A stretch of 64,000 bases of DNA from Pseudomonas sp. NBRC 111124 (GTDB lineage: Bacteria > Pseudomonadota > Gammaproteobacteria > Pseudomonadales > Pseudomonadaceae), in NCBI RefSeq assembly GCF_001320245.1, contig NZ_BCBA01000057.1:1-64000 (forward strand), given 5' to 3'. This document shows positions 52,556 to 60,274 of this stretch, one piece after another; the first letter of the stretch is position 1, and the number at the start of each line of letters is the position of its first letter. Both the position numbers and the translations under genes were made by a program. A model generated the notes under the pieces. The model did not search any database. It was not told where the DNA came from and saw nothing but the letters and a program-made list of their open reading frames with translations.

Positions 52556-54058
52556 ATGAGCGACCTGAAGACCGAATCGCAAGACCTGCAACAGGAAGAA
52601 AACGCCCTGATCGCCCTGCGCAAGGAAAAACTTGCCGCCGAGCGTGCCAAGGGCAATGCCTTCCCCAACGACTTCCGTCGCGACAGCTACTGCAACGACC
52701 TGCAGAAACAGTACGCGGACAAGACAAAGGAAGAGCTGGAAGCAGCCGCGATCCCGGTCAAGGTTGCCGGCCGTATCATGCTCAACCGTGGCTCGTTCAT
52801 GGTCATTCAGGACATGACTGGCCGCATCCAGGTCTACGTCAACCGCAAGACCCTGCCGGAAGAAACCCTGGCCGCCGTCAAGACCTGGGACTTGGGTGAC
52901 ATCATCAGCGCCGAAGGCACCCTGGCCCGTTCCGGCAAAGGTGACCTGTACGTCGAGATGACCAACGTGCGCCTGCTGACCAAGTCGCTGCGCCCCCTGC
53001 CCGACAAGCACCACGGCCTGACCGACACCGAGCAGCGCTACCGCCAGCGCTACGTCGACCTGATGGTCAACGAAGAAACCCGCCACACCTTCCGTGTGCG
53101 TTCGCAGGTGATCTCGCACATCCGCAAGTTCCTCATCGAGCGCGACTTCCTAGAAGTCGAGACGCCGATGCTGCAGACCATTCCTGGCGGCGCTGCAGCC
53201 AAGCCATTCGAAACCCACCACAACGCCTTGGACATGGCCATGTTCCTGCGTATCGCGCCGGAGCTGTACCTCAAGCGGCTGGTAGTCGGTGGCTTCGAGA
53301 AAGTGTTCGAGATCAACCGCAACTTCCGTAACGAAGGTGTCTCGACCCGTCACAACCCTGAATTCACCATGCTCGAGTTCTACCAGGCCTACGCCGACTA
53401 CCGCGACAACATGGACCTCACCGAGGAACTGTTCCGCGAGCTGGCGCAGCTGGTACTGGGTAGCACTGATGTGCCGTACGGCGACAAGGTGTTCCACTTC
53501 GGCGAGCCGTTCGTGCGCCTGTCGGTGTTCGACTCGATCCTCAAGTACAACCCTGAGCTGACGGCCGCCGACCTGCAGGACGTCGACCGTGCCCGCGACA
53601 TCGCCAAGAAGGCCGGTGCCAAGGTGCTGGGCCACGAAGGCCTGGGCAAGCTGCAGGTGATGATTTTCGAAGAACTGGTCGAGCACAAGCTGGAGCAGCC
53701 GCACTTCATCACCGAGTACCCGTTCGAAGTTTCGCCGCTGGCCCGTCGCAACGACGACAACCCGGCCGTGACCGACCGCTTCGAGCTGTTCATCGGTGGC
53801 CGCGAGATCGCCAACGCCTACTCCGAGCTCAACGATGCCGAAGACCAGGCTGAGCGCTTCCTGGCCCAGGTGGCCGAGAAGGACGCCGGTGACGACGAAG
53901 CCATGCACTACGACGCCGACTTTGTTCGCGCCCTGGAGTACGGCATGCCGCCGACCGCCGGTGAAGGCATCGGCATCGACCGCCTGGTGATGCTGCTGAC
54001 CAACTCGCCGTCGATTCGCGACGTGATCCTGTTCCCGCACATGCGCCCACAGGCCTGA
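52556..54058 (+). CDS. lysS: Lysyl-tRNA synthetase (class II)
   Basis: LysS charges tRNA-Lys. The 500-residue protein has an N-terminal OB-fold anticodon-binding domain ([20 protein letters not shown] near 64-83) and a class II catalytic core: motif 1 region [16 protein letters not shown] near 198, [20 protein letters not shown] near 256 (motif 2) and [13 protein letters not shown] near 471 (motif 3). The ATG follows GGAAAGAATGACG. A clear terminator follows 12 bases after the stop. Confidence 0.98.
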
Positions 54059-54069
54059 GTGAACTGAAC

Positions 54070-54095
54070 AAGCCGCCTTTCGGGGCGGCTTTTTC
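54070..54095 (+). terminator. Intrinsic terminator after lysS
   Basis: AGCCGCC and GGCGGCT form a 7-base-pair stem with a short loop, followed by TTTTC. It ends the prfB-lysS transcript. Confidence 0.9.
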
Positions 54096-54121
54096 TTGCC
54101 TGAAGCTTTATGTTGTCTGTA

Positions 54122-54203
54122 CCGGCCCCTTCGCGGGGCAAGCCCGCTCCTACAGGCTTACGCAATCCCTTGTAGGAGCGGGCTTGCCCCGCGAAGGGGC
54201 CGG
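54122..54203. repeat. Inverted pair of full-length REP elements
   Basis: Two nearly complete copies (54122-54156 and 54170-54203), both of the CGCGGGGCAAGCCCGCTCC variant, face each other across 13 bases between the lysS terminator and the TetR gene. Their long complementary arms could form one extended hairpin. Confidence 0.92.
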
Positions 54204-54237
54204 CACAGGCAATCCACTGTCCATGAGGTAACCCGTA

Positions 54238-54954
54238 GTGACCCCCGCAATGGCCCAACAAGGCGCCGCCGGCATCGCCACCGCCGTCGCTGAAAGCGTG
54301 CAGTACCAGGGTCGCAAGACCGCCCGTCAAGGCAGCGAACAGCGCCGCCAGCTGATTCTCGACGCTGCCATGCGCATCGTCGTGCGCGATGGCGTACGCG
54401 GCGTACGCCACCGCGCCGTGGCTGCGGAGGCGGGTGTGCCGCTGTCGGCCACCACCTACTACTTCAAGGACATCGAAGACCTGCTCACCGATACTTTCGC
54501 CCAGTACGTCGAGCGCAGCGCTGACTACATGGCCAAGCTCTGGGCGAACACCGAGGTGGTCCTGCGCCAGTTGCTGGCCCAGGGGGATGGCAGCGTGCAG
54601 TCGAGGGCGCGGCTGGCCGATGAAATAGCCCGCATGACCGCCGACTATGTCCAGCGCCAGTTGCTCAACCGTCGCGACTTCATGATGGCCGAGCAGGCCT
54701 TCCGCCAGGAGGCGCTGCTGTGCCCACGCCTGGCCGAGCTGGTGTGCGCGCATGAGCAGATTCTGCTGCACGGCGCCCGCCAGTTGCTGCAGGTGGTCGG
54801 CTCGCAGCAACCGGAACAGGACGCCCAAATGTTGACGGCGATAATCGAGCAGATGGAATATCAGGGCCTGCTCAAGGATGCCGATACGCAAGCCGATGGG
54901 CAGATGCTCGCTATGCTTACCCGTTACCTGCACCTGGTGCTGGCATCGGCCTGA
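54238..54954 (+). CDS. TetR/AcrR-family transcriptional regulator
   Basis: This 238-residue repressor-type protein has an N-terminal helix-turn-helix (RRQLILDAAMRIVVRDG near 36-52; HRAVAAEAGVPLSATTYYFKDIEDLL near 57-82) and a helical ligand/dimer domain. The start is GTG at 54238 with GAGGTAA upstream; the ATG at 54250 lies too far from that site. Its target may be the downstream lipoprotein run, whose first gene begins 30 bases after it, or itself. The ligand is unknown. Confidence 0.88.
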   Translation: MTPAMAQQGAAGIATAVAESVQYQGRKTARQGSEQRRQLILDAAMRIVVRDGVRGVRHRAVAAEAGVPLSATTYYFKDIEDLLTDTFAQYVERSADYMAKLWANTEVVLRQLLAQGDGSVQSRARLADEIARMTADYVQRQLLNRRDFMMAEQAFRQEALLCPRLAELVCAHEQILLHGARQLLQVVGSQQPEQDAQMLTAIIEQMEYQGLLKDADTQADGQMLAMLTRYLHLVLASA

Positions 54955-54983
54955 GCTGAGACCGAACCTTCAAGGAGAACCTG

Positions 54984-55532
54984 ATGAAAGCCTGGCGTGT
55001 GGTGTTGTTGACGTTGTCATTCCTCCTGCTGGGCGGTTGTCTGGTGAGCTTTCATGAGCCGCTGCCGAGCAACCAGGCGGCGCCCAAGGCCTTGCTCGGC
55101 AAATGGAGCAGCAAGGACGCCTGGGGCGAACCGCTGAAGCTGACCATCAGCCGCGCCGGGGGCGATGCCTACAAGGCGGTGGCCACGGCCAAAGGCAAGG
55201 CACCCGAGGAATACACGTTCACCGTGTCGCGCCATGGCAACCGCTGGTACCTGTCGGCTGGCGTGCCCAAGCGCCTGGGCGGCAACTTCCTGATTGGTGG
55301 CTTCGACATCGTCGATGGCAAGGAACTGGTGGTCTACAACCTGGACGTCGAGCAGGTGCAGCAGGCGGTCGAGAAGAAGGAGCTGAGCGGGCGCAGCACC
55401 CAGGTAGCGGAAGAAAACGAACAGGGCGTGCTGATCGACAGCCCATCGCCGCGCGTGCTTGCCTACCTGGATGACCCGGCCAACTCCGACCTGTTCGTCG
55501 AAGTGGCGCGCTTCCAGCGCAGCGGCAAATAG
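54984..55532 (+). CDS. Putative lipoprotein of unknown function
   Basis: This 182-residue protein has a lipoprotein signal peptide, with the lipobox LLGGC and the modified Cys at about residue 19. The mature part contains a beta-rich segment (LLGKWSSKDAWGEPLKLTISRAGGDAYKAV) that looks like a lipocalin-like or DUF-type domain. I do not recognise a named family with certainty. It has an AAGGAGAACCTG ribosome site, and the next gene starts 26 bases downstream. Confidence 0.8.
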   Translation: MKAWRVVLLTLSFLLLGGCLVSFHEPLPSNQAAPKALLGKWSSKDAWGEPLKLTISRAGGDAYKAVATAKGKAPEEYTFTVSRHGNRWYLSAGVPKRLGGNFLIGGFDIVDGKELVVYNLDVEQVQQAVEKKELSGRSTQVAEENEQGVLIDSPSPRVLAYLDDPANSDLFVEVARFQRSGK

Positions 55533-55557
55533 TCAGGGCCAGATCAAGGAGTCCTCC

Positions 55558-56835
55558 GTGGACGAGTATCAGCAAACCATCCGCGCCTTGTCCGACCGCA
55601 TCGTCGCGGCGCAGACCCCGATCCGGGTTCTGGACGCGGTGAAATGGGACGACAACATTCGTCAAGGCTTCCTCAAGGCCAAGGGCAAGGAGCCGCCCGC
55701 CGTTGACCGCGATTACTACCTGGGCCGCCCGCTGGCGTTCGACTCCAGCGCGGTGAAGGCCGAGTTCCAGGCCATCGAGCGTGACATCATTCGCCAGCTC
55801 GGCCAGTTCAACCCGGTCGGGCAGATCATGAAGCGCATGTGCCGCGAATACCGCATGGTTGTGCGCATGCTCGAAGCCCGAGGAACCGAAGACTTCGGGC
55901 TGATCTCCCAAGAGCTTTACGGCGCCGCCTCCGACGCTTTCCACGCCGGTGACCCGACCCTGGCCGACCTGGGACTGATGCTTTCGGATTACCTGAACAA
56001 CATCGACGGGCGCGGCGACCTCAAGGACGAGCCGAAGAACCTGACCGCCAAGGAGGCCGTGGACATCCTCCAGCGCCGCCTGAACAAGGTGTTTGGCGAG
56101 GCCGAGGAAACCATCCGCGTGTTCGAGTCGGACGGTATCGTCGCCGATGCCGCAGCCGGTGCCGACTACATCAAGGTGCGCGCCGATGCCATGTTCAACA
56201 ACCGCGACGTACGTGCGCTGGAGGTGCATGAAGGGCTGGTGCACGTGGGGACCACCCTCAACGGCCTGAACCAGCCGATCTGCACCTTCCTGGCCAAGGG
56301 CCCGCCCTCGTCGACGGTGACGCAGGAAGGCCTGGCGATTCTCATGGAGGTGATTGCCTTCGCTTCCTACCCCAGTCGCCTGCGCAAGCTGACCAACCGC
56401 ACCCGTGCCATCCATATGGTCGAGGAGGGCGCCGACTTCCTACAGGTATTCGACTTCTTCCGCGAACAGGGCTTCGAGATGGGACAGAGCTACAGCAACG
56501 CCAGCCGGGTGTTCCGCGGCTCGGTGCCCAACGGCCTGCCATTCACCAAGGACTTGTCCTACCTCAAGGGCTTCATCATGGTTTACAACTACATTCAGTT
56601 GGCCGTGAAGAAGGGCAAGCTCGAACAGATCCCACTATTGTTCTGCGGCAAGACCACCCTGGAAGACATGCGCACCCTGCGCCAGCTGGTCGAGGAGGGG
56701 CTGGTGGAGCCACCCAAGTACCTGCCTGAGCAGTTCCGTGACCTTAACGCGCTGTCGGCCTGGATGTGCTTCTCCAACTTCCTCAACCACCTGAGCCTGG
56801 ATCGTATTGAAGCCGACTACGCGAACATTCTCTGA
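55558..56835 (+). CDS. DUF1704 family putative metallopeptidase (QEGLA motif protein)
   Basis: This 425-residue soluble protein belongs to the family annotated as flavohemoglobin expression-modulating QEGLA motif protein (DUF1704). The motif TQEGLAILME lies near 255, and an HExxxH motif is present as His224-Glu225-Gly-Leu-Val-His229. HExxxH plus a downstream Glu (Glu257) is the zinc-binding pattern reported for the eukaryotic tubulin carboxypeptidase MATCAP group, which is placed in this same family. A peptidase role here is inference. The start is GTG at 55558 with AAGGAG upstream. The following hydrolase gene starts inside its last codons. Confidence 0.8.
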   Translation: MDEYQQTIRALSDRIVAAQTPIRVLDAVKWDDNIRQGFLKAKGKEPPAVDRDYYLGRPLAFDSSAVKAEFQAIERDIIRQLGQFNPVGQIMKRMCREYRMVVRMLEARGTEDFGLISQELYGAASDAFHAGDPTLADLGLMLSDYLNNIDGRGDLKDEPKNLTAKEAVDILQRRLNKVFGEAEETIRVFESDGIVADAAAGADYIKVRADAMFNNRDVRALEVHEGLVHVGTTLNGLNQPICTFLAKGPPSSTVTQEGLAILMEVIAFASYPSRLRKLTNRTRAIHMVEEGADFLQVFDFFREQGFEMGQSYSNASRVFRGSVPNGLPFTKDLSYLKGFIMVYNYIQLAVKKGKLEQIPLLFCGKTTLEDMRTLRQLVEEGLVEPPKYLPEQFRDLNALSAWMCFSNFLNHLSLDRIEADYANIL

Positions 56836-57730
56836 ACGTTGCCGCCTGCTCGCCCTCGGCTTGCTCATGCTGGGGCTAAGCGGTTGCAGCAGCCTGCTGT
56901 TCTACCCCGAACCCGGCGAACCGTTCACCCCCGCCAGGGCCAAGCTGGAATACCGCGATGTGACCCTGACCACCGTCGATGGTTTGCGCCTGCACGGCTG
57001 GTGGCTGCCGGCCAAGGCGGGGGTGGCGGTGAAAGGGACGGTGCTGCACCTGCACGGCAATGGCGGCAACCTGCCGGGCCACCTGGGCGGTAGCTACTGG
57101 CTGCCGGAGCAGGGCTACCAGGTGCTGATGATCGATTACCGCGGCTACGGCCTGTCCGAAGGCACGCCGAGCCTGCCCGAGGTCTACCAGGACATCGACG
57201 CGACGATGGCGTGGCTGAACCGGGCCCCCGAGGTCAAGGGCAAGCCCCTGGTGCTGCTTGGCCAGAGCCTCGGGGGAGCCATGGCGATCCACTACCTGGC
57301 GCAGCACCCAGAGCAGCGCCAGCGCTTCAGTGCCTTGGTGTTCGACGGCGTGCCTGCCAGTTATCGTGCAGTCGGCCGTTATGCCCTGAGCACTTCGTGG
57401 ATGACCTGGCCGCTGCAGGTGCCGCTGTCCTGGCTGGTGCCGGACGGCGACAGTGCAATCCATTCCATCGGGCAGCTGAGCAGCCCGCCGAAGCTGTTCT
57501 TCCACAGCATCGACGACACCCTGGTGCCAATGGACAGTGCCATCGGCCTGTACCAGAACACACCGGCCCCGCGTGTGCTGCAACTGACCCGTGGTGGCCA
57601 CGTGCAGACCTTCGCCGACCCGGTGTGGCGCCAGGTGATGTTGCGCTTTCTTGATGACCCCAGCCACTTCAACGGCCTGCGGCGGCTGGCCGAAGTGCCC
57701 AACTACCCTGACGAGAAGAACCAGCAATGA
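56807..57730 (+). CDS. Alpha/beta hydrolase lipoprotein
   Basis: This 307-residue protein has a lipoprotein signal peptide (lipobox LGLSGC, Cys near 27) and an alpha/beta-hydrolase fold. The nucleophile elbow GQSLGG near 151 holds the Ser, with Asp in DDTLVP near 229 and His in RGGHVQTF near 257. The oxyanion region HLHGNGGNL near 82 is typical of the YqiA/DUF-type hydrolases. The start at 56807 is a TTG that overlaps the DUF1704 gene by 29 bases; the next in-frame ATG would cut off the signal peptide. Substrate unknown. Confidence 0.8.
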   Translation: MKPTTRTFSERCRLLALGLLMLGLSGCSSLLFYPEPGEPFTPARAKLEYRDVTLTTVDGLRLHGWWLPAKAGVAVKGTVLHLHGNGGNLPGHLGGSYWLPEQGYQVLMIDYRGYGLSEGTPSLPEVYQDIDATMAWLNRAPEVKGKPLVLLGQSLGGAMAIHYLAQHPEQRQRFSALVFDGVPASYRAVGRYALSTSWMTWPLQVPLSWLVPDGDSAIHSIGQLSSPPKLFFHSIDDTLVPMDSAIGLYQNTPAPRVLQLTRGGHVQTFADPVWRQVMLRFLDDPSHFNGLRRLAEVPNYPDEKNQQ

Positions 57731-58053
57731 GTGAAGAACGCAACGCCATCCCGCTGATCCTGACCGGTGTCGGCAGCATCATCGTGACGGTGGGAGCCCT
57801 CTGGTACTACGGCTACCTGCATTTCGCCAAACCCGAGGATGCGCTGCTGCTGCAGGACTTCACCATGCTCAAGACCATCCCCGGCGAGGACTACAAGGTG
57901 TCCCTGGACCCGGCGCCGCAGGTGGCACAGTGCGTGGATGGCGTGCTGGTGCTGTTCGATACCGAGCAGAAAGGCCTGACCGGCGTGCTGGTGGACAGCC
58001 GCAAGCGTGCGGTGCGCTGCATGGGTGAAGAGACGCCGCAGCGGGTGCAGTGA
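57727..58053 (+). CDS. Small single-membrane-segment protein
   Basis: This 108-residue protein has one membrane helix at about 8-28 (PLILTGVGSIIVTVGALWYYG) and a short soluble tail with two cysteines. No family was recognised. It overlaps the hydrolase gene by 4 bases, so it is translationally coupled to it. A REP pair follows. Confidence 0.75.
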   Translation: MSEERNAIPLILTGVGSIIVTVGALWYYGYLHFAKPEDALLLQDFTMLKTIPGEDYKVSLDPAPQVAQCVDGVLVLFDTEQKGLTGVLVDSRKRAVRCMGEETPQRVQ

Positions 58054-58076
58054 GCCGAGCCTCTTAGGCGCCTATA

Positions 58077-58173
58077 CCGGCCCTTTCGCGGCTAAAGCCG
58101 CTCCCACAGGGACGGCGCGGTCCTCAAGGGCAGTGATATTCCTGTGGAGCGGCTTTAGCCGCGAAAGGGCCGG
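58077..58173. repeat. Inverted pair of REP elements
   Basis: Two copies (58077-58110 and 58141-58173) of the variant CGCGGCTAAAGCCGC core face each other between the small membrane protein gene and the terminator of the convergent OmpA-like gene. The two cores match each other exactly while differing from the other three pairs. Confidence 0.92.
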
Positions 58174-58185
58174 AACAGGCAAAAG

Positions 58186-58211
58186 AAAAGCCCCGCATCA
58201 AGCGGGACTTT
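58186..58211 (-). terminator. Terminator after the OmpA-like gene
   Basis: On the minus strand AAGTCCCGC, a short loop and GCGGGGCTT (one G-U) are followed by TTCTTTT. This is a convincing intrinsic terminator 20 bases after the stop codon. Confidence 0.88.
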
Positions 58212-58231
58212 CTCATTTCAGCTGACCAGCC

Positions 58232-59023
58232 TTACTGCTGAATCTGGCTCACCGAACGCGGTGCCACCGGTTGGTTGTCGTTGGAGATGGTCACCTCCAC
58301 CCGACGGTTCTGCGCACGGCCCGAGTTGCTGCCGTTGTCCGCTACCGGGTACTCCTTGCCATAACCCTGGGCGACTACACGCGCCGGGTCCACGCCGGCA
58401 CGTACCAGCGCCGCGCGCACGCTGGCGGCACGGCGTTCAGACAGGGTCTGGTTGTAGTTGGCTGAGCCGACGCTGTCGGTGTAACCCTCGACGATCACTT
58501 TGCGCTCAGGGTTCTCCTGAAGGAACTGAGCCAGCTTGGTGATGTTCGGGTAGGCGTTGCTCTTGAGGGTGGCCTTGTTGAAGTCGAACAGCACGTCACC
58601 GAAGGTCACCAGGGTGCCGCGGTCGGTCTGTTTGGCGTTCAGGCTTTCCTGCAGCTTGGCGATCTGCGCGTCGCGAGCGTCAAGCTTGGCCTGGGCGCGC
58701 TGGGCCGAGGCATTCTTCAGCTCATTCTCGGCAGTGCGCAAGGCGATGGTTTCCTTGGCCACCTCGATACGCTGGTTGGTCAGGTAGGCGAGCTGGTCGA
58801 CCTTCTTGCTGTCTTCACGGTCCATGAAGGCCTTGTCGGACTTGTTCAGCCAGTCCTGAGCATCCTTGGTCTCGAGTGCGGCGACCTTGCTCGACTGCGG
58901 GTCACTCTGCAGCGCCGAGAAATTGGTGCGGGCCGACTCCAGGTTAGGGTTCGGGTCGTGGGAGCAGGCAGCGAGGCCTACGCTCAGGGCCAGCAGAGCG
59001 GGAATCATGACGTGGTTGCGCAT
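58232..59023 (-). CDS. OmpA-family lipoprotein with DUF4398-like N-terminal region
   Basis: This 263-residue protein has a lipoprotein signal (LSVGLAAC, Cys near 20), a helical coiled-coil-rich middle (QRAQAKLDARDAQIAKLQESLNAK) and a C-terminal OmpA peptidoglycan-binding domain (VLFDFNKATLKSNAYPNITKLA; VEGYTDSVGSANYNQTLSERRA; RVVAQGYGKEYPVADN). It should anchor the outer membrane to the cell wall. I start it at 59023, 9 bases after AAAGG; an in-frame ATG at 59032 overlaps that site. It is in tandem with a DUF4398 gene. Confidence 0.9.
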   Translation of the reverse strand: MRNHVMIPALLALSVGLAACSHDPNPNLESARTNFSALQSDPQSSKVAALETKDAQDWLNKSDKAFMDREDSKKVDQLAYLTNQRIEVAKETIALRTAENELKNASAQRAQAKLDARDAQIAKLQESLNAKQTDRGTLVTFGDVLFDFNKATLKSNAYPNITKLAQFLQENPERKVIVEGYTDSVGSANYNQTLSERRAASVRAALVRAGVDPARVVAQGYGKEYPVADNGSNSGRAQNRRVEVTISNDNQPVAPRSVSQIQQ

Positions 59024-59073
59024 AGTGTTCATCCTTTGATCAGTTGCGAAGGCTTGGGTTGGCGTGGCGGCGC

Positions 59074-59487
59074 TCATTCAGCGCTGCGCAGACCTTCCTG
59101 GCGTACGTCCTGAACGCCCTGGCGGGCATCCTGCACGGCCTTCTGGGCCTTGGCTGCCTGGGCCTTGCGCTCGGCGACGCGGGCGTCCCATTCGGCCTGC
59201 TCGGCCAGGCGTTTGGCCTCATCGTACTTTTTGTCGTGCATGGCGATTTCAGCCTGCTTGAACTTGTCCTGGGCCGATTTCATTTCCACGGCGGCGAACT
59301 CGGTGCCACCGGCACTGACGGCAGCGTTCACGGCAGACTGGGTCACAGCGTACTGCTCGGTAGGCGGGTTGCCTGCACAGCCGGCCAGGACCAGGCTGCT
59401 GCCCAGGGCCAGCGCGGCCAGCTTGAACCCGCGCACGTGAGTAGATGAGAGTTTCGGGGTGCGGGTCTTGATGGTGGTCAGTTCCAT
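59074..59487 (-). CDS. DUF4398 domain lipoprotein
   Basis: This 137-residue protein has a signal peptide with lipobox VLAGC (Cys near 36) and a long Ala/Lys/Glu/Gln helix (KSAQDKFKQAEIAMHDKKYDEAKRLAEQ and AERKAQAAKAQKAV). DUF4398 proteins accompany OmpA-like proteins, as here. The role is unknown; a periplasmic helical spacer is plausible. The ATG at 59487 follows AGGAGTGATCC. Its stop is 50 bases from the OmpA-like start. Confidence 0.85.
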   Translation of the reverse strand: MELTTIKTRTPKLSSTHVRGFKLAALALGSSLVLAGCAGNPPTEQYAVTQSAVNAAVSAGGTEFAAVEMKSAQDKFKQAEIAMHDKKYDEAKRLAEQAEWDARVAERKAQAAKAQKAVQDARQGVQDVRQEGLRSAE

Positions 59488-59722
59488 TGGATCACTCCTG
59501 ATTACGACGATATCCGTGGCAGTCCATCGCTCAATCCCTGGCATTGCCTGCGCTTGCGCTGAACGATGCGACACGGCAGGTGTGCAGGGTTTTAGCGTGA
59601 TGGCTATTGGCTGGGACTTGACCGTTTTTTGAATGGTTCCGAAAAAAATGAACATTTGGCTATTTATTTCTGACTGGTCGGTCAGCGAAATTCGCCCGGA
59701 ACTTTCGATGTCTGGAGTGGTT

Positions 59723-59745
59723 TCCGGGCCCGTTGCAGGCCCGGA
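59723..59745. terminator. Hairpin downstream of the small gene beside ppc
   Basis: TCCGGGCC and GGCCCGGA form a perfect 8-base-pair stem with a 7-base loop, 16 bases beyond the stop codon of the minus-strand gene. The rest of the 273-base spacer (59488-59760) should hold the DUF4398 promoter; it also contains CTGAC-TGGTCG-GTCAG near 59672, a possible small operator. Confidence 0.55.
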
Positions 59746-59760
59746 TTTCCTGTTGCGGGC

Positions 59761-60105
59761 TCAGTTGCCGCTGTCGTCGCCGGTGTTGCTGAGGTCGTGC
59801 AAGTGGCGCCGTGAAAGCGCCAGGAAGCGCGGGGTCGGGCCGATGTCTTCGAACAACGGGTCACCTTCCTCGTCTGTGGCAATGACCTTGCGGCCTTGCA
59901 CGTAAGGGAAGCTGGCTTCCAGCTCTTCCAGCGCGGCGGCGACCAGTTCGCCGAGCAGTTCCTCGGCGGTGCGCTTGGGGTACATGTCGATGAGGGCGGC
60001 CAGGCGTGCCTCGGACTCCAGGTCCAAATGCAAGGCGTGGCCGGTAGGGCTCAGGGTGCCGGCGGCATTCTGCTCCCAGTGCTGGGCGAGTTCGCGGATT
60101 TTCAT
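59761..60105 (-). CDS. Small conserved protein encoded beside ppc
   Basis: This 114-residue acidic protein begins MKIRELAQHWEQNAAG. The middle (LESEARLAALIDMYPKRTAEELLGELVAAALEELE) looks like a helical domain, and the end holds GRKVIATDEEGDPLFEDIGPTPRFL. In some Pseudomonas genomes it carries a pilin-related label, but I see nothing pilin-like. The start at 60105 is chosen over a longer frame because of sequence character. Divergent from ppc across 169 bases. Confidence 0.7.
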   Translation of the reverse strand: MKIRELAQHWEQNAAGTLSPTGHALHLDLESEARLAALIDMYPKRTAEELLGELVAAALEELEASFPYVQGRKVIATDEEGDPLFEDIGPTPRFLALSRRHLHDLSNTGDDSGN

Positions 60106-60274
60106 GATGACCTCTGTCAACGCCAGAAAAGGCTGCATTGCATCGGACTGCTGTGCCTTGATTTTAGTTTGCTATGTGCGATCGCGGCTTGCCATCGCGC
60201 CCCGGCAGTGGGCACTCTTGGGCCAGTGCTGTTTCCTGAGCAGAGTGCGGCGAGCCGCGCCGAAGAGAGGGCCA

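Noticed and set aside
23105..58173. CRISPR-like repeats
   Set aside because: The repeated sequences are dispersed inverted REP pairs, not direct repeats with regular spacers.
59488..59760. AlgU/sigma-E-type promoter for the DUF4398-OmpA pair
   Set aside because: A GGAAC element exists on the minus strand but the downstream TCAA-like element is only about 12 bases away, short of the usual 16-17.
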